Assembly (NCBI GenBank): GCA_039545315.1
Contig: BCIM01000004.1
Span: 434,001-498,000 of the forward strand
Direction: 5' to 3'
Origin: Kondoa malvinella
Taxonomy: Eukaryota > Basidiomycota > Agaricostilbomycetes > Agaricostilbales > Kondoaceae
Length of the DNA stretch: 64,000 bases
Shown here one piece after another: positions 10,577 through 21,832 of the stretch (position 1 is its first letter; every line of letters begins with the position of its first letter). The notes beneath the pieces are model-generated. The model was given only the letters and a program-made list of their open reading frames with translations, was not told where the DNA came from and made no database searches. The translations under genes were made by a program, and so were the position numbers.

Positions 10577-12315
10577 ATGTCGGTAACGATAACCCTGGCG
10601 AGCCCGACCGCTGCGCGCAGGCGACAACAACCGCACACAGACCAAACTCGGTTCCATCCAGTCGAAGACATTCATCGGGAGTTGAAAAACAAGCTCGTCC
10701 CTCATCCAAATGAAGTCTACCCTGGCACATCGCACACCGGATCCATCTCTCACCTATCTAGAGCTCCAGTCATGCCACCTCCTGCCATCCTTGCCAATCG
10801 CGTTATAGCTGGTGCCGATTTCGGGCAGAAGGAACATGTTGCGCTGTCGTACGCGCACCGCGATACCGCTCATCAAGTCATGGTAGCGCAGAAGCTCGCG
10901 ATTGATCAAGATGCACAAGCAGACAATATTACTGCGCAACAGCACACAAACCGAACGCGTCAGGCCAAGGAAGCGTTCCAATCTACTTCAATCCGCGTCA
11001 AGAACAGTCATACGCAGATGATGATTGGCGCATCGCGTCACAACCAAATGGAGAAAGCGCGCAGAAGGAACGACAAGGCTTATTGGAGCGCACGCGGCGA
11101 AGAGTTTAATTGTGCCGACGAAAGAATACAAGATTTGCGAGCTCACCGACACGTCTACAAAGGCGCTGACGCAGCATCTATGTTTGAAGAAAACAAGCGC
11201 ATAGCCCGCCACCATGTGCCGCTTGACGCCTTCTATGGGGAATCCAACTGGCTGAGTAAGGCAACGCGTCAACAAGCTCTCGCAACCTCCTCTTACTTCC
11301 CTCGCATGTCTGCTTTCGTTGCCAAGAAGTCTAGTCACGGCGAATTCTACTTCAGAGAAAGTACTGTGATCAAGAAGAACAGAAAAGAGAGGAGGAAAAA
11401 CACAAGAAAGCGGAAGCGCAAAACAACTCGGCATCAACGGCAAACGTGGATGGCCAATCCACCGCTCATTGCGACCGGGACTGACGGAACAGGAGCATGG
11501 GCGGCTGGTCAACCACCTGCGAGAGGACTAGTAAGCATTGCACTCATTGCGTAGAAAGCAAGCTAAGTCAACGCAGGGCATGGTCAAGCATCTGGCAGAC
11601 ATTGGATGCACCGTTTTGATGGTCCCAGAAACCGGTACCAGCACTCAAGATCCAATAGCACAGCCCAACATCGATCTTGGATTACCGCCTCCAGCCATAG
11701 CAACGCCGAACGATCCAGTCAGCGGTCTGCCAGACGTCAAGCTGCGGCAAGCGAATACCCTTGGCCACTACTGCAATGATGACGATCACAGGTAAGCATG
11801 ATCACTGACTTTAGTTGAATTCCATTCTGACACCAACCAGAACGAAAATGCTCAGGCTGCAGAGGAATCCTGATGGCACATTACGCAAGACATCGCATAG
11901 GCAAAGATACTGTGTGGATGCAATCNCGAAAGTAGTGATCGGTCTCACATCAGTGCTTCACCCCACTCTGCAATACCGACCTACGCATAGGATTCAACTG
12001 TCTACGCATGGCACCGCTGCAGGCTTCCGACATCAGTGCCAAGAGTTCCAGCTCGCCGTGGACGCNAACGGTGACAATTGGACTGCCGCCGAAATCCAGA
12101 ACGGCGATCCTATGCAATTCTCAGTCCCTATACACCGCGATGTTGCGTCCTCTGATCTCGAAAGGTCNCTGGCAATAGCCGCGATCTATAGCGGCTCACG
12201 CAGACCAGCATACAACAATCAAACTGGGCATTACATTCCTCCTTCAGCAGCAGCCATTGCACGATGGGCAAACCGAGCACCTGGTGTGTCTCGGCATGTC
12301 CGTCGGATCCCATGA
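10577..12315 (+). CDS. Hypothetical basic protein with undetermined bases
   Basis: Exons 10577-11530, 11577-11791 and 11841-12315 give 547 residues with both junctions in frame. The first exon is rich in His, Arg, Gln and Ala and contains a lysine/arginine block (about residues 272-295, KKNRKERRKNTRKRKRKTTR) that could be a nuclear localisation signal. The middle exon is Pro-rich. I recognise no domain. Three undetermined bases (11926, 12066, 12168) fall in exon 3, so that part is uncertain. The start was chosen as the first ATG not overlapping the septin-like gene on the other strand; the frame is open further upstream to 10382. Codon-like composition supports a real protein, but its function is unknown. 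Confidence 0.5.
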
Positions 12316-12650
12316 TTAGGCATGGGAGAGAAGGGCAACGAGTTGGAGGGAAGTGAAGTGGTATAGAAAGCAGGTTCGTCCCTTCAGTGCATGGAGGGTA
12401 GTCGAGCGCCAACTGACGCAAGTGGTACAGATGGGAAGAGCGCAGCTCAATGGCGATCGCAGATCAAAAAGCGATCATTTTTCGTAAGCGCGCCCGCAAA
12501 TGCGATATGACACTGAGCCTATCGAGCAGTATGTGTATATATATAAGGGCGCAGAGGTCGGGCAGTTGAGTAGACCGCACACCTAGGTGACCCTTGCCGC
12601 TGGTCGGCGAATTTCTGTCGGTGCAACATAGTTGCCCGAATACAGGTGAG
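12316..12650. other. Convergent intergenic region
   Basis: Lies between the ends of two convergent genes. It contains an alternating TA tract (gtatatatataa) near 12533-12545 and no supported gene. The last exon of the neighbouring minus-strand gene may extend into it. Confidence 0.35.
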
Positions 12651-13530
12651 TCAGGGACTTCGCTTTCGAACTAAGCTGAACAAAAGAACGTCCTGCCTTC
12701 CCATTTCACAGACGATCGGTATGATGACGGCCCAATTCGTATTTGAAGCATTGTTGGAACCGGTCTGCTCTAGAGCTGCAGCTGAAGACGTAGGCTGGTT
12801 AGACGCTGATTGACTCGTGCTGACTGAAGAGGTCGAGATCGTGTCGAGCCGAGTGCTGGAGCTGACTGATGTTGAAGTGGTGCGAGAGGAAGTAGCCGAT
12901 TCGCTCCTTGAGCCAATAGTATTCGTGATAGTTGGGGCTTCTTCTGGTGTATCTGTAATTCTACATCGCGTTGAATATAGGATACTCAAATGCAGGAAAC
13001 ACTTACTGGAATTGATAAAGTCGCAACATCGGAAAGTTGCCGAGATATTCCAGCACCTGCGCACAGATAAGCCAAGATAGTAGCAGACTCATTGATGGAG
13101 CATACATATGATAGAGTTGGGCTGTTATCTTCTCCGGCCATGTCGACTTGAATGGATTGCATTTCGGTTTCTTCTCCAACATTCGTCATGTAGAATTTCG
13201 GTGGTTGATTGCCAGCTGTGATGCTGAAAGGACCGTGGGTAGCTGATATGACCACTGTAACACTTTGTCCGGGCGTCGCGAAGACGGTCGCTATAGCTCT
13301 TCTCGGAATCAGCCTCCGTGTAGCAGCATGTAAGAAATCATACCCCTTCTCCACAGCTTGCTTATATCTCTCCAAGTCTGTCCATTGCGGTCCTGCTATG
13401 ACCATGAGCGCATTACCAAAAATGGGAGCGAAAAGGACACACCATAGCTGATTCTTTGATCATCCCATTGGAGTATTGTTTGGCTTGCGGCCAGCGCAAA
13501 ACAGCTCAACAACCATAGCAAAGTGAGCAT
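12651..13530 (-). CDS. Secreted or GPI/membrane-anchored Ser/Thr-rich protein
   Basis: Exons (transcript order) 13443-13530, 13106-13395, 13007-13056 and 12651-12960. The N terminus is a classic signal peptide (MLTLLWLLSCFALAASQ). A beta-rich ectodomain follows (ATVFATPGQSVTVVISATHG, FSITAGNQPPKFYMTN), then a long Ser/Thr stretch suited to O-mannosylation (SSRTTSTSVSSSTRLDTIST) and a short hydrophobic segment (NWAVIIPIVC). Such proteins sit in the fungal plasma membrane or wall. The 3' end is uncertain: an intron may start at the GTCTGT after WAVIIPI and add a different tail further left. I do not recognise the ectodomain family. The segment encoded around 13330-13390 is also less convincing than the rest. 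Confidence 0.6.
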
Positions 13531-14052
13531 AGTTTATGATTCAAGAACAAGGAGCATATCAGGCTGCCTAAGAATGGTCTACTGTCAGAAGATGTATTCT
13601 AAGAATCAGATGACTGTACTCCGAAGTCAAGCGAATCACAAAGTTGCTTTGGAAACCGGATATAACTACAGTAAGCATAGATGTATCTCGCGGTCAGATC
13701 AGCTTGGTAGTCACATCAGCTTGGTAGGCGAGCAAGGAGCGTGGATCATATTTGCATAGCAGAAGTACTAATCGAGGAGCTATGGGATAGGAAGAACAAG
13801 CTGAACAAGTCTCGTATAGACATTCAGAGATGATAGAGAGCAATGTGGTACAAGCAAAGGCTTCAGAGATGATAGAAGTGCCGCTTTCGGTTGTTGGCAT
13901 CACAAAGGATAGGATCACAACAAGGCCAAAGAGAGCGCACAGCAGTATAGCGACTGTCAATCCACACGCGAGATGAGCACACTCAGACAGCTGGTGGAAC
14001 TTGAGCAACCCGCTTCGTCTTTGGCGTGCATCAACGACTCCTGCACCGAAAC
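13531..14052. other. Divergent promoter region between secreted protein and NDUFS4
   Basis: About 520 bp between two divergently transcribed genes. A minus-strand frame at 13694-14008 includes a hydrophobic stretch but lacks an ATG at its head and any splice or family support, so it is treated as noncoding. No RNA gene is recognised. Confidence 0.4.
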
Positions 14053-14873
14053 ATGTCGCTGCGCACTTTATTCGCCTCGCCAGCTACTCGCACTCTAAGC
14101 CGAAGCAGACCAGCCTTTATCGCAACCCGCTTCTCCTCCTCAGACAGCACAAGCAAAGAAGTTGAACAAGTCGAACAACGCACCGCTACAGCGATAGACA
14201 CTGTACGACCTGCTGGAGACGTTGTAGCTGCTGGACCTGTCAGCGGAGCGCCTGATCAACTATTGGTGAGGCCTGTGAGGATCTTTAGACCTGCGCCTGT
14301 CAGTACTTGCTATTCTCGCTCTCTTCGGGAAGTCTCATACTGTATGCGCCGATAGACTACAGCTCAATCGGCTAGATCAACTTCTCATCACTGGAGACTG
14401 GACTGGGTGAGTCCTCAAGCTGGCATTGTCTGATGGTCAGCTCATAATCCTTCGGCAGGACATTCTGCAAGGATCAGGTCGATGGGAGAATGCTTTGATG
14501 GGCTGGGCTTCCACGGCTGATACTCAACAAGGTTTGGTCCTCGCACGATAAATGAGCATGGGCTGATTTACTGTGGTACAACCAAACAGCGCTCAACCTC
14601 AAATTCAAGACCAAAGACGCTGCGATTGCTTTCTGCGAACGACAAGGCTACCCATACGTATGTACTCCCTGTGTCCGTTGGGCCTGGTCTGTTAAGCACG
14701 GTCATATACAGTTTGTGCAAGAACCCAACAAGCCCAAATTCGTTCCTAAGAGCGTCAGTTGATTTACTCTCTTATCGCTTCTTGTCAGCTGATTCATACG
14801 TATCCCGACCTCACAGTATGCCAGCAACTATACATACAAGCCTGACAAGCTGAGAATCGCGCATACTAAGTAG
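14053..14873 (+). CDS. NDUFS4: NADH:ubiquinone oxidoreductase 18-21 kDa subunit (NDUFS4)
   Basis: Exons 14053-14298, 14356-14406, 14459-14531, 14590-14657, 14712-14753 and 14817-14873 encode 178 residues. The N terminus is a mitochondrial presequence rich in Arg and Ser (MSLRTLFASPATRTLSRSR). The conserved core follows: RPVRIFRPAP, then HHWRLDW, WENALMGWASTADTQQ, FKTKDAAIAFCERQGYPY and a basic C terminus (FVPKSYASNYTYKPDKLRIA). This is the peripheral-arm subunit of respiratory complex I needed for stable attachment of the NADH-binding module. Its presence indicates a fungus with a rotenone-sensitive complex I. All six exons join in frame. Confidence 0.93.
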
Positions 14874-15022
14874 GGCTTGAATGCATTTCCATGTTTTGTA
14901 GTTTCGTCCCGTTCGAAGCGTTCAGATGCAATCGTGCACTGTGATTCTGTCGTGGCTGCTTGTTGGACCGATTGTATTTTATCGTCAGACGCAAGTTTTG
15001 CACCAACGATCTTCTCGATACC

Positions 15023-16480
15023 ATGCCTCATCATCCACCTGCCACTGGCTTTACACAAATTCGTTGCCTGAGCAGTACAGCGCGAGTACAAAAGGTTACG
15101 AAAGTGTTACCCAAGAAGAAGGTCGCTGTGCAACAAGTCAACAAGAAAGGGTTGAAAGCAGATGTTAGCGCTGTTCAACAGCAGCATACTAGTTCTATTC
15201 TAACTGAGTGTGTGGATTTGCAAAACAGAATTCGTCAAAGCCTGGCTCGGTTAATGATGATCTCGTGCAAGAGCAGGCGAATTTCTCTCGCTTGGAGACT
15301 TTGACTGCTGTTCGTGTGCATTTCCTGTCTCTTCGGCTTCAAGCTGATGGGATGGTTTGCATCGAACAGTTACTCTCAAAGCCTAACAGTTCAGCGAAAG
15401 CAGCTCGATACGGCGAACTCGCTGCCAAAGCATTTGCTGCCTCTGGAATTCCTGCCAAGCTCAAAAGAGAGGTATGTTCATCACATATCTGTCTGACTCT
15501 TACCTCATAAAGCTTGTCAGTACGCTCTGACGAAGAACAATCCCACGATCATCCGCAATACCACGAATCGCTTGCTCGGCATACTGAATAAAGCAAAAGA
15601 CCGCTCATCAAAGGACGAGAGGCACTACCTCATAGGTCAACAAGGCAGCGGTCGTTCTACCGCCTTGCTGCAAATAGTCGACCAAGCACTCTCAACAGGC
15701 TGGACCGTCATTTATCTTCCCTGCGCAACCGAATACATCAACTCTTCCTCTCCCATCACATACGATTCAGAAACGCAGACTTTTCTACAACCTGCGCTTT
15801 CAAGATCTATACTACAGAGCATCATCAAATCCAACGAAACGCTCAAAGAAATTACAGTAGATGATCAAACGCTCAACAACCACGCTAATGCTCTACTCGA
15901 TCAACCAAACGGTCTATCCACTTTTTTGACCCTTCTAGCCAAATCAGAAACACCAGTTTTGCTAGCTATAGATTCAGCCCAATCGTTATTCCGACAATCA
16001 GATTACCTAACACCAGATTCCATTACTGGTCGAATCGATTCTTTCGCACTGCAAATACCTAGAGTCTTGTTGGAATACGCGACTGGGCAAAAGACGTTCA
16101 AAGGCTTGTGTCTGTTATCGGGATGCGGGAGTGAATCTAGTCAAAGTCGAGCGATTGATTTGGTCAGTAGTGGGGAAAAGAGTGGGTATGAAGATTTAGG
16201 TCTTTATGGTGATTTGGTTCGCAAGGCTAATTTGAAATGGTTCAAAATGGAAAAAGGGATGAGTAGGTCCGAAGCAGGTGGTTGGTTGCGAGTTTTGGAA
16301 GAAGCTAAAATCTTACGAGCGCGTGAGGGTCTTTGAACCTAACGTAACGATTGAAAGCTGATTTTTTTCTTTGTGGATTTAGCATTGGGAGATCGAATGT
16401 TTTTACAAAAGATGATGGAAACGAATGGACAGCCAGAAGCGCTCAGACGGAGTTTAGCGAATAGTATGGCCAGTCAATAA
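15023..16480 (+). CDS. Mitochondrial small-subunit ribosomal protein mS29 (DAP3/Rsm23)
   Basis: Exons 15023-15163, 15229-15309, 15370-15471, 15521-16322 and 16383-16480 give 407 residues. The AAA-like P loop GQQGSGRST lies near residue 149, after YALTKNNPTIIRNTTNRLLG; further matches to DAP3 are VLLAIDSAQSLFRQSDYLTP and the C-terminal helical end. mS29 is a GTP-binding protein of the mitochondrial small ribosomal subunit. The penultimate exon would run into a stop just after the junction at 16322; splicing to 16383 instead adds PLGDRMFLQKMMETNGQPEA, a plausible family C terminus. The gene follows NDUFS4 by 150 bp in the same direction. Confidence 0.9.
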
Positions 16481-16503
16481 ATACTCTTCACTGCGCCCGA
16501 GTG

Positions 16504-17566
16504 CTACTTTAATACTTTGACTCCTCTCGAAGTGAGATATTCCAATCCTGATAGCACGGTTGTTGAGCCAACGAGGTATCTACACCAAAGTCAAGCGGAA
16601 TCAAAGTAAAAGGTAGAATTCACGCACTGCAGAGGCCATAAAGCGTATTGTGTGGATAGTAATGGGTTGACTACTGTAGCGCCCATCATGCAGAGTTGAA
16701 GAAAGGTGTTGTACTTGCTCAATTGGGTAGGCTTGACTTCTGCGCTCTGTTTGACCCAAGCCTTGTAAGTCAATTGAATTGACATAACAGCGCGGTGAGA
16801 CAAACAGGTATGCTAAAGTCCCAGAAGCGCATGAAGGTTTTCTGTGCGAGTCTACATCAATGAACGACGCCGAGATCGTATCGAAGATGATCGCGCACAG
16901 GAGGAGGTAAAGTCTTGTACCGCCAATAGAAAGCAGAGAAAGACAAGCCGACATCTCTTCCTATGATCAGTGTAGCGAGCCATACTGCTTTCTACATCAG
17001 CTAAATGTGAGACTGGATAAATAGCAAAACTCACAAGGTAGAGAACCATTTATAGCTAATGTGACCGTGAGGGTCGTCACTAGCAGTTTATCGGCTGCTG
17101 GATCCAATATCGAGCCCATGACAGAGCCCATGTTGTATTTCCTCGCTAACCACCCATCCACCTGTTTCCCATTCAGCGACGTTCAGACAGAACAAAAGGA
17201 GCGGAACAAACTAGATCAGTCGTTCCAGCATACACAAGCAAAGCAACAGCAGGACCATATTGATGGTTGACGATGAAATAGCCCAAGACGGGACAAGCGA
17301 TGATTCTCGAGACTGTTAAAGCGTTTGGCCAAGTGTAAATGTTCTCGTATAAATCTTTGGCCTTCTCTTGTTTGACTGGTTCTTGCTGCGCAAAGCGAGA
17401 GACAGACTATAGAAGACACACACGGAATGAAATTGGGATCCAAGGCACAAAAGGGAGACAGAATCACATGAAAGGCGCGCCAGTGAGGTTGGGAGACGCG
17501 TAATAGAGATGTAGGAGAGCGCGAGACTAGTAGCTTGGAACTTGGGAAGCAGGCGAACCTCTGCAT
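16504..17566 (-). CDS. CRD1: Cardiolipin synthase (CDP-alcohol phosphotransferase)
   Basis: Exons (transcript order) 17468-17566, 17212-17385, 17035-17161, 16899-16984, 16806-16841, 16628-16746 and 16504-16579 give 238 residues. The CDP-OH-P motif is intact at residues 93-115: D93, G94, A97, R98, G107, D111 and D115 (VDGWLARKYN ... SILDPAADK). Downstream LWLATLIIGRDVGLSFSAFY and PTQLSKYNTFLQL are typical of fungal Crd1. The N terminus is a presequence (MQRFACFPSSKLLVSRSPTS). The enzyme joins CDP-diacylglycerol and phosphatidylglycerol to make cardiolipin in the inner mitochondrial membrane. Its start is only 71 bp from the divergent coiled-coil gene, implying a shared promoter. Confidence 0.93.
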
Positions 17567-17637
17567 GGCTGTTATGAAATGACGTTCATGCTTGCCGTAG
17601 AACAGCGACAGAGAGGACACATACATGCCGTGAAGCG

Positions 17638-19287
17638 ATGAATGGAGCAGACACAGCGAACAGCAACGGCAACAGCAGACCAGCAAGACCTCCGCGTTCC
17701 ACCAGCAGATCTTCCAATATCGTCAGTCAAAGCAACTCGTCCCAAACTTTGAAACCCTCTTCTTCAGCTGGATCAATCGAGGAGACGAATGCTGCTGCAA
17801 CACTACCTAGCATGAAAAGACGCGCGTCTGGAGGTCCTGCGTTTGGTGTATCATCCCCTAGATTGTCGCCTATTCCTATCCCTGTCGAACGAAGGGCATC
17901 CACGCCTGGTCTCAACAGCCCTACCAAGCCCAACAATGGCACACCTTCAACAGCAAAAGGGAAACAGCGTCAAACAGCAGAAGAAGACGCCAGTACAAAT
18001 GGCCTCACGCGCTCCTATGCAGCTTCCGACCTGTCACACAGCACTTCAAGCACAGGGTCTGCTTCAAGCCGATTCTCTAGAATACCAATAGCAGCCGTAG
18101 CAATGGGACGAGCTTTGAGCGCAAACAACCACGACTTGTCTCGATCAAGATCTAAATCACCTTATCCTGAAGAAGAAGAACAAGATAGGTTTGATATTCC
18201 TCCACCGAATATCCCTCTACCCGCTATCCCGAATCGATCTTCTTCACGCGCAAGCAACACTTCCCGTTCATCCAAAAGCTCAGTTTCGTCCATTCCCAGA
18301 AGATCAACTACGCCTTCTTCTGCACCTATGCATGCTTCTAGATCTTTAGGTGGTGGTGTATTCTATGGTGGAGGAACGGATCATGGTTCCAGACATGCGG
18401 ATAGAGTGAAAAGTGCTGCAAGTGGGACGGGAAAAGTGGTTTCCGATTTACAATTGGCTTTACAAGATTCCAAAGGAGCTTTAGAGACTACAAAGAATCA
18501 ATTACGCATCTCTCAGGTATATCCTTTTCTTCTTCTTTCTCTCATAGACTGATTGCAAAGAACCCACAGCGAGCGGTCGAACATCTTTCCAGACAAGTAG
18601 GCGATCTAAGCGATGCCAAAGAACGCGCTCGGTTAGAAAACGAAGGTCTCAACAAGATTCTAGTCAGGAAGGAAAGAATGTTGGAAGAAACGCTGGCTAG
18701 AGCTCGAGCTTCTGAATCCATGCATGCCAACCTCAAGCATCAAATAGCTGAACATGGGAAACGAAACAAGGAATTGGAAACGACGACGAACGAAGCTGTT
18801 TTAGGGAGAATGAAAGCTGAGAGCGAGTATGGGAGCATAAAGAGTGGGATGGGGAGTGTGAGTGGATGGATGAAGAAGGAGATGGAAGATCTGAGGGGAG
18901 TTTTGGCCGAGATTCAACGACAGCATGGAGCGGAAGTTTTGGAGACTAGAGGGAAACATCAAGCTAGTTCGTCTGCCTTCTCTTACATCAGTTTCGTACT
19001 GATATAGGGGACGTTTTTGAACAGTCATGGCGCTACATTCAACCCGACAAGCATCACAATCGGAATGCACAGCACAGCTAGAACAACTCACTCAGATCCA
19101 GAGCACCTATGCTACAGAATGTAGATCGACATTCAATAACCTATCAAAGCAGATTAACGAACAAGAAGCGATCAACAAGAATGGCCTGATTCAAGCGCAG
19201 CAAGTTGCTGATGACCTGATGCGGATGAGGAGGTTGATGCGGAATCATCAAGAAGAGTCGAAGCAGGAAGGTACAGTCGAGGAGTAA
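17638..19287 (+). CDS. Coiled-coil protein, She3-like
   Basis: Exons 17638-18516, 18570-18966 and 19025-19287 encode 512 residues. The first half is disordered and Ser/Pro-rich (many SRSS and SSIPRRSTTP-type segments). From about residue 262 a long coiled coil starts: GKVVSDLQLALQDSKGALET, RAVEHLSRQVGDLSDAKERA, ENEGLNKILVRKERMLEETL. This pattern resembles basidiomycete proteins annotated as SWI5-dependent HO expression protein 3, where She3 links mRNA-binding protein to myosin V; that assignment is from resemblance only. It could equally be another cytoskeletal or polarity coiled-coil protein. It shares a short bidirectional promoter with cardiolipin synthase. Confidence 0.7.
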
Positions 19288-19510
19288 GTTTTTGTCGGGG
19301 TATTTATGTGGCATTAGGTATACCAACATATCAGAATTTAAGCATGTAAACAAAAACGGATAGCTTGATTGAGAAAAAGAGAGCCAGAAGGAGACTGTCA
19401 AAGATGGGGATATGTTTTTGGGAAGCCCCACTGAGTGCAAATGCAGACAACAAATGCTATGCTTGAACTATTCCCGTCGACGCCAAACCGCAGCAGCAAT
19501 GATATGAAGC

Positions 19511-20774
19511 TCACTGTGAGCGAGTTACAGGGCATGAGCAAGGTTAAGTCGCAAGCAGCTCAACAATCGACTCACGTTCATAGTGCGCACGAGCTTGTTG
19601 ATGGTAGTTTCCCGGTCACCGGTAGCACCACCTATATATTGATGAGCGACAGAATGATTGCTAGCATCAACAAAACGCACCCTCAACAAAGTGGTTGAAT
19701 TTTCGGTGCTTGAAACCGCCGGTAGGGTTGCTCAACTTGAAAGGAGCGAGGAAAGATGCGACCTCTGTAAAGTCATACTCTTCTTTTAGCATGGCAAACA
19801 TGCCAAAACGAGAGAAGGCTCACGCTTGAAGTTTGGTCCTGCAGTAGCGACTTCGTGGATAATGTCTTCAACGGAGACAATGCCGAATTTGCCTAGAGCG
19901 CCCTCAACGACCTGGTTGTCCGACAAAGGAATCCTCTGCTTGTTGATCTTTCCGTAACCGCGCTTGTACACGAGTTCACGGATGGTCTTGAGGTTTGGTT
20001 CACCGTATGTGACGTAAGGTTCGACAAGGTTGAGCATCTGGGTGGTGGCTTTGGTGACCTTGATGAAGACACCGTTGTTGATCTGGAGGAGACGGAGGAG
20101 TTGCAGAATCTTCTTTGGCTTGGGCGCAATGTTGTTGATACCGCGAAGACGAATGACAAAGTAGACTTTTGGTTGAGCTGGAACGTAGAATTCTCCCTTT
20201 GCCTTTGCTGCACGCTTCAGGCGAATCTCTTCCCTCTCCTTTGCTCTCGCTTCGTTGACATAAAGCTCAGCACGCTTGAAAAGAGCTTGACGCTTGGTTT
20301 TGCGGATCTATTGACCAACAACATTGGTCAGTTCTGGTTCTTGCAACAGCATAGCATTGTATGGGCAGAGAAGTTGCTCAGATCCGAAAGATGGTTAATT
20401 GTCAAAAGATTTGACGTCTTGCATGCCCGCCCCGACTAAAAGGCTTGATGGACAGTCCGAAATTTGGGTATATTGATGGTCATCATAGAAAGGCGAAGGG
20501 GTTGTGCTGCGGCCAGAGGTAGATACGCAGGTAGAAGAAAATCACCTTCTTGAGTTCTGTAGCCTTGGCCGCCTTTTCCTCTCTGGTCTTTTCGGTCGAC
20601 TTCCTCTTCCTGAATCACACAAATCAGGTCTGTCCAGTGTTCATGTCCTTTGCTACTGACTTGAGGAGAGTCTCTGGGACCGCGACTTGAGCCGCTGTTG
20701 GTACTCTGCTTTCGAAGTCAGACTCTGCTGGTATCTAGCTTGTGCAGCACTGACGTTGTACTCTGCTTTGACAT
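19511..20774 (-). CDS. RPL7: 60S ribosomal protein uL30 (L7)
   Basis: Exons (transcript order) 20755-20774, 20661-20705, 20546-20609, 19824-20307, 19681-19764, 19576-19631 and 19511-19513 give 251 residues. The N-terminal tail ([20 protein letters not shown]), the uL30 core ([40 protein letters not shown]) and the end ([20 protein letters not shown], then [10 protein letters not shown]) are textbook. It is an essential large-subunit protein. The final exon holds only the stop codon: AAC is followed by a GTGAGT intron and then TGA. The third intron, 20308-20545, is about four times longer than its neighbours and hosts a C/D snoRNA. Many very short 5' exons are usual for ribosomal protein genes in intron-rich fungi. 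Confidence 0.95.
20373..20491 (-). ncRNA. C/D-box snoRNA inside RPL7 intron 3 (snR39 family-like)
   Basis: Within the 238-nt RPL7 intron, transcript strand, a C box ATGATGA (20480-20486) and a D box CTGA (20378-20381) bracket about 110 nt. Immediately upstream of the D box lies AACCATCTTTCGG (20384-20396), perfectly complementary to the strongly conserved 25S rRNA segment CCGAAAGATGGTT-like (CCGAAAGATGG in yeast). The fifth base before the D box faces the G of CCGAAA, that is the yeast Gm805/Am807 neighbourhood, which is modified by snR39b and snR39/snR59. In S. cerevisiae snR39 and snR59 also sit in RPL7 introns. The terminal stem is weak by eye, so the exact ends are approximate. Confidence 0.7.
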
Positions 20775-21832
20775 GTTTGATTGATGGAGAGCCTCGAAGC
20801 GATATCTGTATGAGAGGAGACAAGGGAGAGTCTCCGGCGTTGAAAACTTTTGTCGACTTGTGGGCTGAATCTTTTTAGCAATAAATCGACCCCAGAACGA
20901 CGAACAACTGCCTTCGTACTGCCTTCGTTCGCTGTGTGCTCTGTATAGCGTAGGTCTTGAACATATTTCCTTCGATTTCGCTCGTGACTTCATGCGAGCT
21001 GCCTCTGGATCGTCTGAAGTCCGTCAACCGCTGTTGGCTACCGGAGTCGCCTTTCCTCGAATGGTTGGTTCGCTTCGTATCTCTATTCTCTACACTGTGG
21101 CTCAGTGTCTTGGCTCTAGCATCATGAATTGACCATATGTCCGAATGACCTTCTCACCGACAATTCCCTCTGGACCTGTCATCGCTGTCCTGCATATCTG
21201 TGGGGTGTACTGCCGACTGTGTCCAAGAGTTTTGGTACGGATCTATGGTCTTCCAATCCCTTTGTGGTCTTTGATGATAGTTGCTAGATCCATTTATACG
21301 GGTCTCGTATTGATACCCGTCCTCTACCCTCTTTGCTTTCTCTATGTACGTTGCCCTCTACCTCATCTGAACAAGTACAGACTACCTTCGTAGCATTGTT
21401 CTTCGACAACAAACTATTTACTCTCTCGATGTAGTTCTATGGCAGCTCTTAACCTCGCAGTCTCGATCATCATGTTCACCAATCGATCATGACCTCACCC
21501 TAGTCCCGCACACGATGCGTCTATTGCTAGCCCTACGAAAGCTATTCCAGCCATACAAATTTGCGCTGTTGTTTGTGCTGGATCCGATGCGCTATGTGTA
21601 GTATATGGCTTTCATGACCAACAAGTGATTGGTGAAGCATGATAGGGAGGAAAAGAGCTCGAAGACGTCGTAGCGATGAAATACAGGGGTGTATGTCCCT
21701 GCACGGCATGTCTTGGGTAATGTGAAGATCGAAGATTGAGCCAAAGGGAGAAAGTCAGTGAGGTTTGGTACAGATGTATATAGATAGCTGGTGTACAATC
21801 TATGGCATTGCAGACGTATGACAAAGTATAGG
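20775..21832. other. Poorly resolved region, possibly a small membrane-protein gene
   Basis: On the plus strand an ATG at 20990 opens MRAASGSSEVRQPLLATGVA, followed by hydrophobic pieces in shifting frames up to about 21500 (for example a span around 21255-21345 and TTFVALFFDNKLFTL after 21380). Candidate donors and acceptors exist, such as gtacgt at 21346 and acag before 21382, but I could not join them into one convincing protein. It may be a polytopic membrane protein gene or a decayed copy. No RNA gene is recognised. Confidence 0.3.

Noticed and set aside
13694..14008. Minus-strand 104-residue hydrophobic ORF
   Set aside because: No ATG at its head, no splice sites linking it to neighbours, and it occupies a divergent promoter region.
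19681..19764. Suspected one-base frameshift in RPL7 exon 5
   Set aside because: Recounting against the flanking frame showed exon length 84 and intact phase; the impression came from miscounting an A run.
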